From CAYXFD01 sp964464175 (GTDB taxonomy: Bacteria > Cloacimonadota > Cloacimonadia > Cloacimonadales > JAJBBL01), in contig CAYXFD010000014.1 in assembly GCA_964464175.1 (NCBI GenBank), positions 12,841 through 76,840 of the forward strand: a stretch of 64,000 bases of DNA, given 5' to 3'. Both the position numbers and the translations under genes were made by a program. A model generated the notes under the pieces. The model ran no database searches and had not been told where the DNA came from. It saw nothing but the letters and a program-made list of their open reading frames with translations. Shown piece after piece: positions 10,001 to 17,300 of the stretch. Within the stretch, counting starts at the first letter, position 1; the number at the start of each line of letters is the position of its first letter.

Positions 10001-12806
10001 TAGCCACAGGGGAAGAATTGAGCAGAATCTCAGAGTCAGAAGAGCCGGAAAAGGTCAGGTTAAGTCTGTCTAAACTGACAGTTGCTCCTTGCATTATGTT
10101 AAAGTCTCCGGCAACATTCATCTCGATTGGATTCGCTATAATCACTGATCCTAATTCACCAACGCTTAGACTACCACCAAGGTTGGTTGTTGCTGTGTTT
10201 CCCAAAAAGGTAAGCAATCCGCTAACTGCGATATTTCCGGTTACATTGATGGTCGGTTCAGTTAGTGTGAGTGTATTGTTAGGGGTGATAATAATAGAGC
10301 CGGCATTAATCGTGGTGTTTGTCAGGCTGCCGGCATATTGACTGAAGATTTTTAATCCTCCCCCTATGTTAAATGTCAATGGCTGATGATCACTATAAAT
10401 CCTTCCTGTAATAGTAAAATCGGTATTGATATTAGTCGTGCTGTTGTAAAAAGTAACGTCAGAGTTCTTCAAGATAGTTAAACTGTTGATGTCGATAACA
10501 GTGCCTGAGGGTACTATTGGCATATTATTGCTAAGGGACGTAATGATAACATCGGTATTCTGTCCCGGAATAGTGTTCATAGCCCAGTTATCCGGATTGT
10601 TCCAGTCTTCATCAACACCGCCGATCCAGCTCCCTTCCGAGAAGTATGATATATCTAATGAAGCATGAGCAGACTCGTTACTCCAAACGACAAGAGCATA
10701 ATGCCCGGCTTGAGATATATTTACAGTACTTTCAGCTAAACCGTCTTGCATGTTAGCAGAAAAGAGGTTATTACTCTTAGCTTTATAAGGGTCGTCATTT
10801 GAGCTGTACAATGCCATGCCCAGATTTTGATGACCTTCACTATGAATTCCTGCGAAATGATACTGCCCCGGACTCAGATAGACGCTATATATCTTCACTA
10901 CTTCATTAGGTTGCATGACCAGAGTTGTTTTTTGGTTTTTTGTCAGATATTCATTCCCTACAGCTCTGGTAACATTAGCGGGGGCATTGTTTGTAATGTT
11001 TCTAATCTTAAAACCTCTTTCATGGGGAGAAACTAATGACTGGTCAAAAACGATGAAATTCGCTCCCTGCACTGCAAGAGATTTTTCAACAGTGCTGTTG
11101 AATGTTGGGCTGTTGTGCAATTCCAGATAAAACCTCGCTGCCGGATCAAATCCTCTGACCCCGATCACTTCCCAGACATTGGATTGATTGATGGTATTGC
11201 AGGCGATATAGTACTGTGGATTATTGTCCGTTTGCTGCGAATAGTTTATGTCTTCAACTGTTCCGCCGGGTCTAATTCGGAAATTTCCCTTAGAACCGTC
11301 TCCACCGAGGATATCAGTTCCATCATAAGCCTGAACTGCTATTCTCCCCTGTTCTGTTGGTGTGCCGGGAATAATCCAGTCATACCAGTACTGATCGGTT
11401 ATCCCTTCTGCCAGAACTTCCCAGGTCGATAGAGAACCGCTTCCTCCGTCAGAGCTGTAGAATATTCTGAAGTCCTGATTAAGAGAAGATGCTTCCCAGA
11501 GTATTTCCCGTGCTTCTCCGCTGAACCATTCTTCTGCTCCATTTTCATCACCGTGCCAATCAGTAACCCCGTGTGGATGTAGAATTTTTAGATGAATACC
11601 ATACCCATCACCGGGCAGTATTTTACTTACATCATCGAATTCACTGGAATGAAGATTCTCTATCCAGGGTCTATTAGGATCATGAACAGCTACGTAAGTG
11701 CTGTCGGCTGCATATCCCATTGCCGTTACAGAATGTCTCGGTATATTGCTGATAGTAGGTCTGTTTTCGTTGATACAACTGACCTGATAGTTATAGTTAA
11801 ATGATCCTCCGCCTGCATAGGTGCTGCCGGTATAGCCGTTCTGATTTAAGATATTGCAGATTCCCGGAGCGGTCATATTGGATTGTGTACCGCCGGTACT
11901 TTCGTTTGTTTCCATTACTATTGCTAATTCCTGAGTAAGATTAGGAACCCGGTGATCATGATGTTCCTCGACAGGATCCCATCTGAAAGCATGATAATCG
12001 ATAAGATTGGAGTATATTTGCGAGGAGTGTACGGCATTTACTGAGTTATAGTCATACCAACCTAATAGAATAGCCCCTGCTGTCGGCGAGCAACCGTAAG
12101 ACCATTGATAAAAGGGCATATATTCATGATTTGAGATATAGGTATAAGAACGTGAGACGGTTCTTCCATTGTTCAGGAATTCGTCCCACTCTCTACTGAA
12201 CTCGGACAGCTCGGAGGGTTCTTTTAGGCTTCTCAGGTCTTTTACAGTATCCCGGAATTGATCTTCGTCCATCAAGCCTGCCGGAGGCAGGATCTTTAGA
12301 TAGAGCTTTTCCCCTTTTGCTAATACTTCATACCAAATATAAGCCTGATTAATGTAGATAATATTGCCAAAACTGTATTCAGATATTCCTTCCTGAGCGA
12401 GAATTCTCTCTCTCACCCGGTAAGTACTGTATTCGTGAGAAAGTCCTTTAGAATACTGTCTGATAACCGGCATATCCTTCCGGGCACTGACAACCATGTT
12501 AGCAAATTCTTCGCCTACCCAATCAGCATGCCATAATCCTTCTGCCTCGTTGTTTATCCTTTCCAGTAAAATTTCACGGTCAGGAAACTGATTATCAACA
12601 GAAAAGTTAAATCGCCAGCCTATCAGTTTACCATTTTCATCGTGATAGGGCAGAGGCTCATCACTATAGCAATCACCCCAAAGATGTTTCGCGTTGCGGA
12701 AAGCAATCTCAGTTGCCTCTGTCAAAGATATGGTTGTGTCATCACCAAAAAGGGTGGTTGCAACAACCAGCAACAATACCAGAAAATATAGAATTCTCTT
12801 AATCAT
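861..12806 (-). CDS. Giant secreted multi-domain protein 1 with papain-like (C10/C39-like) peptidase domain
   Basis: 3,981 residues, among the largest bacterial gene types. It starts with a signal peptide (MIKRILYFLVLLLVVATTLFG) after an AGGAGG Shine-Dalgarno. Residues ~25-100 resemble the Spi/C10 propeptide. Residues ~225-400 look like a papain-fold peptidase with 'YGCSPTAGA' (C239), 'RHSVTAMGY' (H358) and 'VHDPN' (D376), in the order expected for C10/C39-like enzymes. After an Ig-like segment (~414-520), residues ~722-2090 are a long repetitive beta-helix-like region opening with a 'W.GG.d.dWnnPdNW' motif. Then come alternating ASH/choice-of-anchor-D-like domains (e.g. ~2105-2200, ~2418-2540), MAM/choice-of-anchor-J-like domains ('PYFENFE...IAIDDISIW', ~2228-2412) and a C-terminal Fn3 (~3905-3981). 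No Por-type sorting tail is visible. It is probably exported and surface-bound or released; substrate unknown. It is second in an operon behind a pseudo-receiver gene. Confidence 0.85.
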   Translation of the reverse strand: MIKRILYFLVLLLVVATTLFGDDTTISLTEATEIAFRNAKHLWGDCYSDEPLPYHDENGKLIGWRFNFSVDNQFPDREILLERINNEAEGLWHADWVGEEFANMVVSARKDMPVIRQYSKGLSHEYSTYRVRERILAQEGISEYSFGNIIYINQAYIWYEVLAKGEKLYLKILPPAGLMDEDQFRDTVKDLRSLKEPSELSEFSREWDEFLNNGRTVSRSYTYISNHEYMPFYQWSYGCSPTAGAILLGWYDYNSVNAVHSSQIYSNLIDYHAFRWDPVEEHHDHRVPNLTQELAIVMETNESTGGTQSNMTAPGICNILNQNGYTGSTYAGGGSFNYNYQVSCINENRPTISNIPRHSVTAMGYAADSTYVAVHDPNRPWIENLHSSEFDDVSKILPGDGYGIHLKILHPHGVTDWHGDENGAEEWFSGEAREILWEASSLNQDFRIFYSSDGGSGSLSTWEVLAEGITDQYWYDWIIPGTPTEQGRIAVQAYDGTDILGGDGSKGNFRIRPGGTVEDINYSQQTDNNPQYYIACNTINQSNVWEVIGVRGFDPAARFYLELHNSPTFNSTVEKSLAVQGANFIVFDQSLVSPHERGFKIRNITNNAPANVTRAVGNEYLTKNQKTTLVMQPNEVVKIYSVYLSPGQYHFAGIHSEGHQNLGMALYSSNDDPYKAKSNNLFSANMQDGLAESTVNISQAGHYALVVWSNESAHASLDISYFSEGSWIGGVDEDWNNPDNWAMNTIPGQNTDVIITSLSNNMPIVPSGTVIDINSLTILKNSDVTFYNSTTNINTDFTITGRIYSDHQPLTFNIGGGLKIFSQYAGSLTNTTINAGSIIITPNNTLTLTEPTINVTGNIAVSGLLTFLGNTATTNLGGSLSVGELGSVIIANPIEMNVAGDFNIMQGATVSLDRLNLTFSGSSDSEILLNSSPVATIRKLTVNKSGSARAIYLSDSTSDLFLQQGLVVSAEGCFQNDYNGDITINTLYQVTGDIVFNSGELILKGISDSAFSISVGSRINNLALENSFITLASNILLHGNIEFRNQTVMFGHNRIIEIKGNWHNLSGLPTNFAGANSTVKFSGTGDQIIQDVSFDTLENSSSGNLIINDSEVECNIYKWTSGGIRVRNNGIFTAYDLEGNGVKGGYILESGTINLYQDSAQTINLEADFNISYGNLNIYGGNGDARIPFNRNCNLTMSGGNLNIIDNGITFEDNGYSLVNGISGGKIISYGNFRNERLNLYFAYGTIEIAGAENSSIFSANATAFNNLIINKGSASRVERDNNQDRSNPVVSLLSNIAIDNDLDIYSGILDISGKTVTIENDLLITGILRMNSANDLLKVMRDVKWLSGSSADVNNGQIDVYGDWYFNGGLASLQGNNLVVFKGTEPKAIHSITGSQKFGNVLIAKNNPVSPQINNTVSNENGFIDVNGDFTIADNNRLSLNNTSLWVEGIFSVSTNSIDFVLSEESSLSCSELAIYGNLLITGGGITIYDTLFQGASSTLTINSGFCDIQADYTGAYHSFAGETVINGGSLEITNGGMQFGTGSNLTINGGTVKVGWGIRAMQPGFQQNSGAIELIGPLSADIQMLAGNYLNDLIISKTGSGACYLSSDITINNLTINSGTFGVLNHTLNVNGNVNLTGGYLNGSNESSVINLKGSWINDTGANRFVEGNGIVNFNFDRNAQVSTESFNNVGVNKSTPDLVELTIMNDATMTVKGWLGITFGLMKLGDGSTLDVRGNLGIMDGGGLDITSSETLNTLRLSGNLYDGNDLFSYPTGFNAATNNRVILNGSTNQTLNSDYAAHFFFADLIVDKTGGSVKPFKDTIVTGDFKILNGDWSYGLSGRAKEFHGDFLVESNGSFNDDTGIVKLIDESDIDFYVKGNAQMGSLLIDKSEESIVDISGDVNLTGWTTLSLDSGLINLNGHTLAFEGSLTVGADAKFSLAGNSVLDLFDNSSLTIDSGGQFYSLGTPAEPVLITSSDGYYSFTANNNSLIGAEYTVFERMDLTGINIGNGSYVDTDHTFTGCTFRNGESGGTLFRFNATGEYNITGARFPENTWGSLYNVQRINPWNSVTFSNYSGMFAGEDYHDTGYYGTIHWDPVFPQFHIVPPFGHFGIVEPGSVSYEQIFLITNLGDGTIVLNPWDIEITGPDALEFYLDNITQTTYLDNSESAVISVTFLPGSIGQKTAALSINDNLSRSGNLNITEITPIAREAVTREIHEIPLSGLAVLTDYPYFENFEAGAAGWYSGADAGNDQWQLGSPDEFNSVINSAYSDFNAWMTYLDADYDHNADSWLISPPLSFSEVHLPMFSVWLNIWCEDSYDGMILESSVDWGNSWQKVTGDTGFYNNTGSSGSLSPPKWSGNSPGIDGVWREFSTSLDGLENEYIVYLRFRFVSNSTVSYDGIAIDDISIWDAATPEMTIYPLSYDFGMIEEGRITREVEFEITNTGYGVIELSPSDLEITGIDASQFDLYIPFTETLPIYSGESVFVWVSFAPTSIGLKEASLQINDNLNGARDLSVVRSNQPAYNNRTRDIHNVSLYGEGIERIVNLLLDEDFSDVALNTIPADWERDDTYWYVTNSSLAGGEAPEMRYEWSHQPSGEYYLYSPYLDTSDYVELELAFKHSCDHYSNSFTLKVLAIDRLDEYPVQEWENVSSSIIEEAVRLTLTDLEHGVGSDSLRIAWVFSGLPYDLNHWFIDDVKVVNYPPYPYIAHTPSPADNSENVSVHSKLAWIYSNTPTYSDPIGFRVRASTEPDMQGYAETYVVGGTGYHEISPFFEVTFGQTYYWQVIPTTDPPGRERTGNRSREDALNCPIWSFTYEEEPVRISQFPYFEDFENGHGNWSGDANSSMYLWELGTPAQAEINSAYSGTTCWMTILEYDYVNLSDVWLVSPVFDFSELDNPHLSVRMNFRTEEDQDYLILETSIDYGTSWYYVYVAEGFYNNDEGIGSFPLPMWSGTSDGWTLYSTALPSELANQEMIMFRFRFLSNSSITDEGFAIDDITIWQPLPPELVITPSSHDFGEIRVNSESTVQEFTLSNAGDGTITINPGNVMLMGDDYLDFTLSEITETIVLSGDTTANIGVTFAPDTAGPKSAYVEIFSSDIPLRESNISLEQSKRDRSASQRSLSTINLTGEALPRPAGSTWENPFVIESFPLTNYQDHTEHYGNDYSSTDILPNSMFIGGNDFVAQFEVFDEGWFSADITGTSMVGIFLMQNTPDPGSPAPLLAYAVNLASTAAIESFVLDPGFYYLIVSTSQGQQTTPFTLNVNFEPFPVIPEFSYNPDHLDFNAVHINQTSNIELITITNTGGGLLEVRPEDISLTGDHAAEFSHNFLETIYLGMSESFSFSVSFSPLSLGAKNAILRIEDPFGEEVRFSSNVTRNPRSDNTQRTSYDITLEGIGYDGTIIPPHTEAFTGSLFPPLEWKIYSGLLTENSELTPASSVWNHHPFANTGEVNNSAHIQIVGARNHWLVTPPIDLGSGNKRLEFDIALTPSAGSEQTDLGENDLIAVVISYDDGVTWSQNNILKSWEFPETISPAGETVSIDLESIAGTVKIGFYAERPFGLTPNNRFYVTNFSVSEIPENPVLEVSLNEMDFGVQNLYTESVIQEFIISNAGTGTLTIDPSQISLTGDNPDQFILDNLEETVHLILHDTAVIGVRFSPDSEGSKNASIVISEELSERISITPSASLHGNTEDIPVPRSDYQISLSGTGYDPTISVPFTVNLMPFPPTDWEKPFGVLTENSEFSPSSSADWVSASFANNPENDWGARIRLRVATSESVHRWFISPPIDMNDLEADYELVFDIAVTELNSEEPAQLGTQDFFAVVVSSDNGVTWSASNTIYSLSGLNGDPVAAGGEQVIVSLSGVEGTVKLGFYMERPSGIDPEINFHLSNIHTRETASVLATPIISSAYLENGVFYLNWNTVEGANSYKIYARSEPVTNESDPLQGWQLLMHQDSSVTTYSEAASNRRYYRVVASPLPVTR

Positions 12807-12887
12807 TAATCCTCCTGTGGACTAGTAATCGCTTTATTTTTTTTGAATGAATTTACATTAACTTCTCGGCTTTGGTTGAGGCTCTCT

Positions 12888-13286
12888 CTATTGTGAGATG
12901 TTGTTCCCGAATTCTGTTTTTTGGGTCTGTTCATCATTCTCCTGTTCTGGCTTAGGGGAGAATAGTGAGTTCAATTGATTCAAACGGTAGGGGTGTTTCA
13001 GAGAGGTAAAGACTCCATAACGGACATTATCTATCGTATTGCAAAGACCTGAATCGCTCACAATAACAACTCTTACAGCGGGATAGGTCTTGTTAATGTA
13101 ACGGATAATGCTGAAATCATCAAGATTCGATAAACAATAAAGCACAGCCTCAATAGCTCCTCCGGCGAGTATCTGAAAAATTGCCTGCTTAGTTACTGCT
13201 GCATAGACTTCACACTTATAGGTCTGGAAGTAGTCTCTCAATTCTGTTTCTTCAGACTGATTTGCTTTAGCAATGAGAATCTTCAT
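12888..13286 (-). CDS. Pseudo-receiver (CheY-like) protein, copy A
   Basis: 132 residues. The first ~108 fit a receiver (REC) fold: 'MKILIAKANQ' as strand 1, 'EAVLYCLSNLDD' as strand 3, 'VRVVIVSDSG' as strand 4 (S77 at the conserved Thr/Ser site) and 'FTSLKHPY' with the conserved Lys (K97) and a nearby Pro. The acidic pair after strand 1 is missing, and the phosphoacceptor Asp site is C51 (or Y50), so ordinary Asp phosphorylation is not expected. The residue 1-108 part is almost identical to the copy at 25023-25421; the ~24-residue tails are unrelated. It is the first gene of the giant-1 operon, 81 nt upstream of the giant, directly behind a sigma54-like promoter. A role as phosphorylation-independent regulator or adaptor is inference. 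Confidence 0.72.
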   Translation of the reverse strand: MKILIAKANQSEETELRDYFQTYKCEVYAAVTKQAIFQILAGGAIEAVLYCLSNLDDFSIIRYINKTYPAVRVVIVSDSGLCNTIDNVRYGVFTSLKHPYRLNQLNSLFSPKPEQENDEQTQKTEFGNNISQ

Positions 13287-13367
13287 CTTTTATCCTTACT
13301 ATTTTTCTTTGGTATCTCTTATGCATTCTTATCTTCTAATGGTTACAGATATCTAATTTAGACAATA

Positions 13368-13384
13368 ACCAACATTTGTGCCAA
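13368..13384 (-). promoter_or_regulatory. Sigma54-like promoter of the giant-1 operon
   Basis: On the minus strand: TTGGCAC-AAATG-TTGGT. The -24 element is a full match to the sigma54 consensus and the 5-nt gap is correct. The -12 element has TTGG instead of TTGC. The equivalent place in the second operon reads TTGGCAC-TGTTA-TTGTT. Position, conservation and a neighbouring NtrC-type activator support it; the imperfect -12 element limits confidence. An 11-bp inverted repeat (13362-13372 / 13385-13395) surrounds the -24 element in this copy only. Confidence 0.58.
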
Positions 13385-13448
13385 TTGGTTATTGTGTTCT
13401 GAGGCAATAAGTTAAGGATTTATCGATAGTTCAGGTATTTTTCCTCAT

Positions 13449-13464
13449 TATCCGGTTTCGGATA
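13449..13464. promoter_or_regulatory. Palindromic activator site A1
   Basis: TATCCGGTTTCGGATA: 6-bp arms TATCCG/CGGATA around 4 nt. It is centred about 100 bp upstream of the expected start of the sigma54-like promoter, a normal distance for an NtrC-type upstream activating site. It is identical to B1 at 25583-25598. Confidence 0.65.
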
Positions 13465-13518
13465 GTGGTACGGCAATATAGCAGCGTAAGTAGTAATGGA
13501 GTTGCAAGTTAAGGTTTT

Positions 13519-13534
13519 TATCCGAATTCGGATA
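13519..13534. promoter_or_regulatory. Palindromic activator site A2
   Basis: TATCCGAATTCGGATA, a perfect 16-bp palindrome centred 70 bp from A1. The same 70-bp distance separates B1 and B2. Confidence 0.68.
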
Positions 13535-13537
13535 ACA

Positions 13538-13553
13538 TATCCGATTTCGGATA
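13538..13553. promoter_or_regulatory. Palindromic activator site A3
   Basis: TATCCGATTTCGGATA, 19 bp centre-to-centre from A2 (about two helical turns), which fits side-by-side binding of two dimers. It is identical in sequence to B3. Confidence 0.68.
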
Positions 13554-13907
13554 GTGGGTTCAGGGGAAGTTCGACTCTATTTTCAGTTAGAGATAGAAAA
13601 CTATGCTAAAATATTCAGTAGCTTTTGATTATTGAGACCAAGCAAAGCAATTTCTACGATACTAAAACTTTCTCAAAGCCTGCACTTTTAGCAGGTAAAA
13701 TTTTCGCTATTAAAAGAACAGAACCGACAGTAGTGAGTTCATGCTTATGCCTATGCAGCTCTTTTTTACTCAGTATCAAAACCGGGTTCATGAAGCTAAA
13801 GATAATCAGAGGAAGAGACATAAAACTATCCAAAAGATGTAAAGATTCAATATCTTTCTTCCGTTGAGTGTTTCGAAAGTTTATGAACAACTGAATATGA
13901 TATCTCG

Positions 13908-14300
13908 CAGAGGGAGAGGGGAGAGAAGTGAAGGAAAGCGGCTCTTTGTCACATTTAATCAGAGTTGGCATGAAAATGTATATATCAAGAAAAAACCCCT
14001 TCTCCAGCTGGCAGAGAAGGGGTTTTCAGTTTGCTGTTTTGACCAGCTAAAAACAGTCCAATACAGCGTTATTTTATTAGATCATGTCTACCGGTTATCT
14101 GGTAACGGGTAAAGGTGAAGCTACTACCCGGTAATAACGACGGTTAGATGCTGCTTCGCTGTATGTTGTTAAGGAACTATCCTGCTGCATCAACAATTGC
14201 CACCCATTCAGTGGGTCAGTTTCATTAGTTACCGGCTCAGACCTGGCATATATCTTGTAGGAGTTGGCACCTTCCACAGCATCCCAGCTTAAATAGACGG
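13908..14300 (-). repeat. 3' duplicated block, copy B (gene end plus terminator)
   Basis: Partner of 676-1066. It contains the 3' flank, the terminator and the last ~65 codons of giant gene 2. Both proteins end in the same Fn3-like sequence finishing RVVASPLPVTR. Confidence 0.85.
13988..14026 (-). terminator. Intrinsic terminator of giant gene 2
   Basis: A perfect 13-bp stem (13992-14004 / 14014-14026) with a 9-nt loop. On the minus strand it ends in GGGGTTTTTTCTT. It is homologous to the terminator at 757-793. Confidence 0.88.
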
Positions 14301-17300
14301 TACTCCCTGCTACACTGATAGTAACATTCTGAGGGGATTGAAGAGCTCCGGAAACTTGCGGAGTTGCTTCAACGGTGTTAGAATGTCCCGATTCTCCTTC
14401 TTCGTAAACTGCCGTAACGTAGTACTCGTAAGTAACGCCATTTACAACATTATTATCCGTATATTCCGTTCCTTCCACCGGTTCTTCGTTGATCTGTTCA
14501 CTATTCCGGTAAACATTGTAACCCAGGAAAGAGATGCGGGAGCTTCTCTGTTGGAAATAGTCCTTATCTGAGTTCAAATTTATATCGTTTCCGTCCGGCC
14601 TTACAGGAGGGTTAATGTCATCCCAGCTCAGATCAACGGCTCCGTCCCTCGCTGTAGCTGCAAGGTTTTGAGGAACCGGTAAACTGAGAGTGGTAAAAGA
14701 CATAACTTCACTCCAGGCTCTGCCTCTCGGATTGTCTGCAAAGGCAATGTAGTAAATGTCACTTCCCTGTTCCAGGTTTTCGGCTAAGGCGGAAAAACTC
14801 TCCCCGGGACTGCTGGAATTAACTAATAAACCAGAATTAGCCGGGTCAGGATCGGTGTCATAGTAGAAACCTTTTTCCAGGATGGGGAGATCTCCCGTTG
14901 AGGTTATTTGAGCATTTAATACTGCCTCAAAATAGTTAACCTCTGTAGCAGCATTTGTTATAACAGCAGGAGAGTCTCCACCCAGAATAATCCCATCCAG
15001 ATGCCAGCCGGTTATGTTATAGCTATTACCGTCGAAAACCCAGGCAAGTCGCAGATTGTCAGCTCCCACTCCATGTTCTGCTGTGGTCAAAAGATAATCC
15101 AGTTCTTGAGCAGCGAGACTGGAATCCACATTCAACCATTCCTGAATCAGGTAGCTGTCAGTATCAACGATGGAATAGATCCGGAGATCGAATACACCGT
15201 CAAGATGATCCACCTGCTGTTTGAACGTTAGATCGATCTGACTGAGACCGGAGGTATCGAAAAGAGGAGAGAGGAGAGTCACTTCACCGATGATGTGAGG
15301 ATCGAAACTGAAGAGCATTTCAGGGCTTTCAGAACCGGCTTGGCTGGTGCCGCTGACCCACCAGTTGAGATGACTGCTTTCCCAGCCTGCGGGGAGGCTT
15401 CCCTCATCTTCGATACTGAAGCCTTCATAGTAGGGAACATTTTCTGTTACAAGTTGATAGCCAAAACCGGTTATCCCAATGGAATGAATTTCGCGCTCAA
15501 ATGACCTGCTGTGGTTTTTGATAAATAATTCCCGACCCGGTGCACTTCCCTCAACAATATTGATCACGGCTTCTTTTTGTCCGGTTTCATTGGGTCTGAA
15601 TTTAGCTCCGATCGTTGTACTCTGACCGGAACTCAATTCAACAGGAGAACTTAGGTTGATCAGTTCAAATTCAGCCGGATGCCAGCCAGCGAGAGAAATA
15701 TCATCCGGACTGAGATACAACAATCCTTCTCCCGTATTGGTTATCTCAAAATACTGAACAGGTGAACTCTCGTCCACTTCTACTCTCCCGAAGTCATGTG
15801 AGGAAGGATTGAGAGTAAGAATCGAATACTCACGTTCCCAAATCCGGATATCATCAATAGCAAATCCTTCTTCTGTGACCGATTCGTTAGAGGCAAAACG
15901 GAAACGGAGCCGTACCTGCGGTTGGTGTGCCAAAGATGAAAGAGAAGTGCTGAATTCTGTCCAGCCTCCGCTATTGCCAGACCATTTGGGTACGTTAAGC
16001 GGTCCCAGTAAAGAGGTATTGTTGTAAAATCCTGTATCGGCTTCCACATAGAACCAGTTGCTGCCGCCGTCTATTGTAGCTTCCAGGATCATACCGTCAT
16101 AATCAGGCTCAGTCTGATGATTTATCCGGACGGAAAACATCGGCTCATCCAAAGCTGTAAAATCAAAGAGTGGGGAACGGAGCCAGATATCAGCACCGTT
16201 CATATAATTTCCCCCTAAGTTTGTCATCCAGGCATAATCTCCGCTATAGGCACTGTTGATAACCGTCTGAGACGGTTCTCCCTGCTGCCAGATATTCATA
16301 CCGGAGATCCTGCCCCCTTTCCAGCCGCCGTCACTCAGTTCGAAATCTTCGAAATAGGGAAAAATTTCAATAGCAGTTGCATCTGCCAGGAGGGTGAATG
16401 ACCAGATAGGGCAGTTTTCCGCCGAACTGCGGATGGAAGCATTTTCTCGCAGCACATTATACTGCAAGGGGTGTGATAACTCCGGATTCTCGTCCCGAAG
16501 GAGACTGCGGGTGTGTTCTTCTCCGGAAGCTGATGGGATGACCTGCCAGTAATAGGTCTGACCATATTCAAGTGTGAAAAATGGAGGCATGGAATGGGTT
16601 CCGGGACCACCCCAAAGTACATCTGATTGATAGGTCGCGAGGGTTGGATCTGTTCCGGCTCTGATCTGATAAACTACCGGATCGGTATAACCCTCCTGTG
16701 AAGTGTAAGTCCATTCCAAAAAAGTCTCCATAGGAACATCGATAGCTCCGTCTTCAGGTTGCGGAGAATGAGCTGTTGCGGGCGGAGCGATGGTGTTCCA
16801 GATGCGGAAATCGTCAATAGCGATTCCTTCATCTACATAAGCTTCACCGTAATCTCCGTCGGAAGTAAAACGAAAACAGAACCAAACCTGAGGTTCATTT
16901 GCTAAAAACGGTAAAGAAGTACTGTACTCTGTCCAGATACCGTCAACTTCTTCTGTTCTGCCGGACCAGTTAGGATGGCTGGGAGCCGGTAAGCTCATCC
17001 GGTTGTAGAATCCGTCATCTCCAATCACTTGCTGCCAACTGCTGTTATCGAGAGAGTATTCCAGGATCATTCCGTCGTAAGAGGCTTCACTCCAGATATT
17101 CAGCCAGACCGAGAGGTTGGGATCATCCAATTCGCTGAAATCGAAAACCGGAGATTTGAGCCAGGTATCAGCTTCATTTTCATAGTTTTGATCTAAATAG
17201 GTCATCCAGGCATTAGTTCCGCTAAGGGGCATATCAATCCGGGATTGAGACGGCCAGCCTAACTGCCAGTGATCGTTGCCGCTGAAGGCACCGCTTGTCC

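Larger units (their letters stand above)
12960..13603 (-). repeat. 5' duplicated block, copy A (upstream sites, promoter, pseudo-receiver)
   Basis: This segment is homologous to 25092-25737. The receiver coding part differs at only a handful of positions; the leader and promoter are more diverged but alignable, and the three palindromes are retained. The match ends sharply inside the receiver gene near codon 108. Confidence 0.88.
13287..14094. other. Regulatory intergenic region between the two giant operons
   Basis: 808 bp without a supported gene. From high to low coordinates it holds the terminator of giant gene 2 (13988-14026), an unremarkable AT-rich stretch (~13604-13905), three palindromic sites (13449-13553), a sigma54-like promoter (13368-13384) and the leader of the pseudo-receiver gene. 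ORFs at 13654-13971 (minus) and 13625-13867 (plus) resemble nothing and are treated as chance. Confidence 0.7.

Noticed and set aside
4296..11804. Many plus-strand ORFs of 60-121 codons inside giant gene 1
   Set aside because: They lie antisense to a continuous 3,981-codon reading frame with clear domains, resemble no family and lack good ribosome sites.
13449..13553. Repeated palindromes as a CRISPR array
   Set aside because: Only three short 16-bp repeats with unequal gaps, and the same set stands before another operon; activator sites fit better.
13654..13971. 105-codon minus ORF between the two operons
   Set aside because: It begins just downstream of the giant-2 terminator, has no ribosome site I could see and no recognisable sequence; not present before the other operon.
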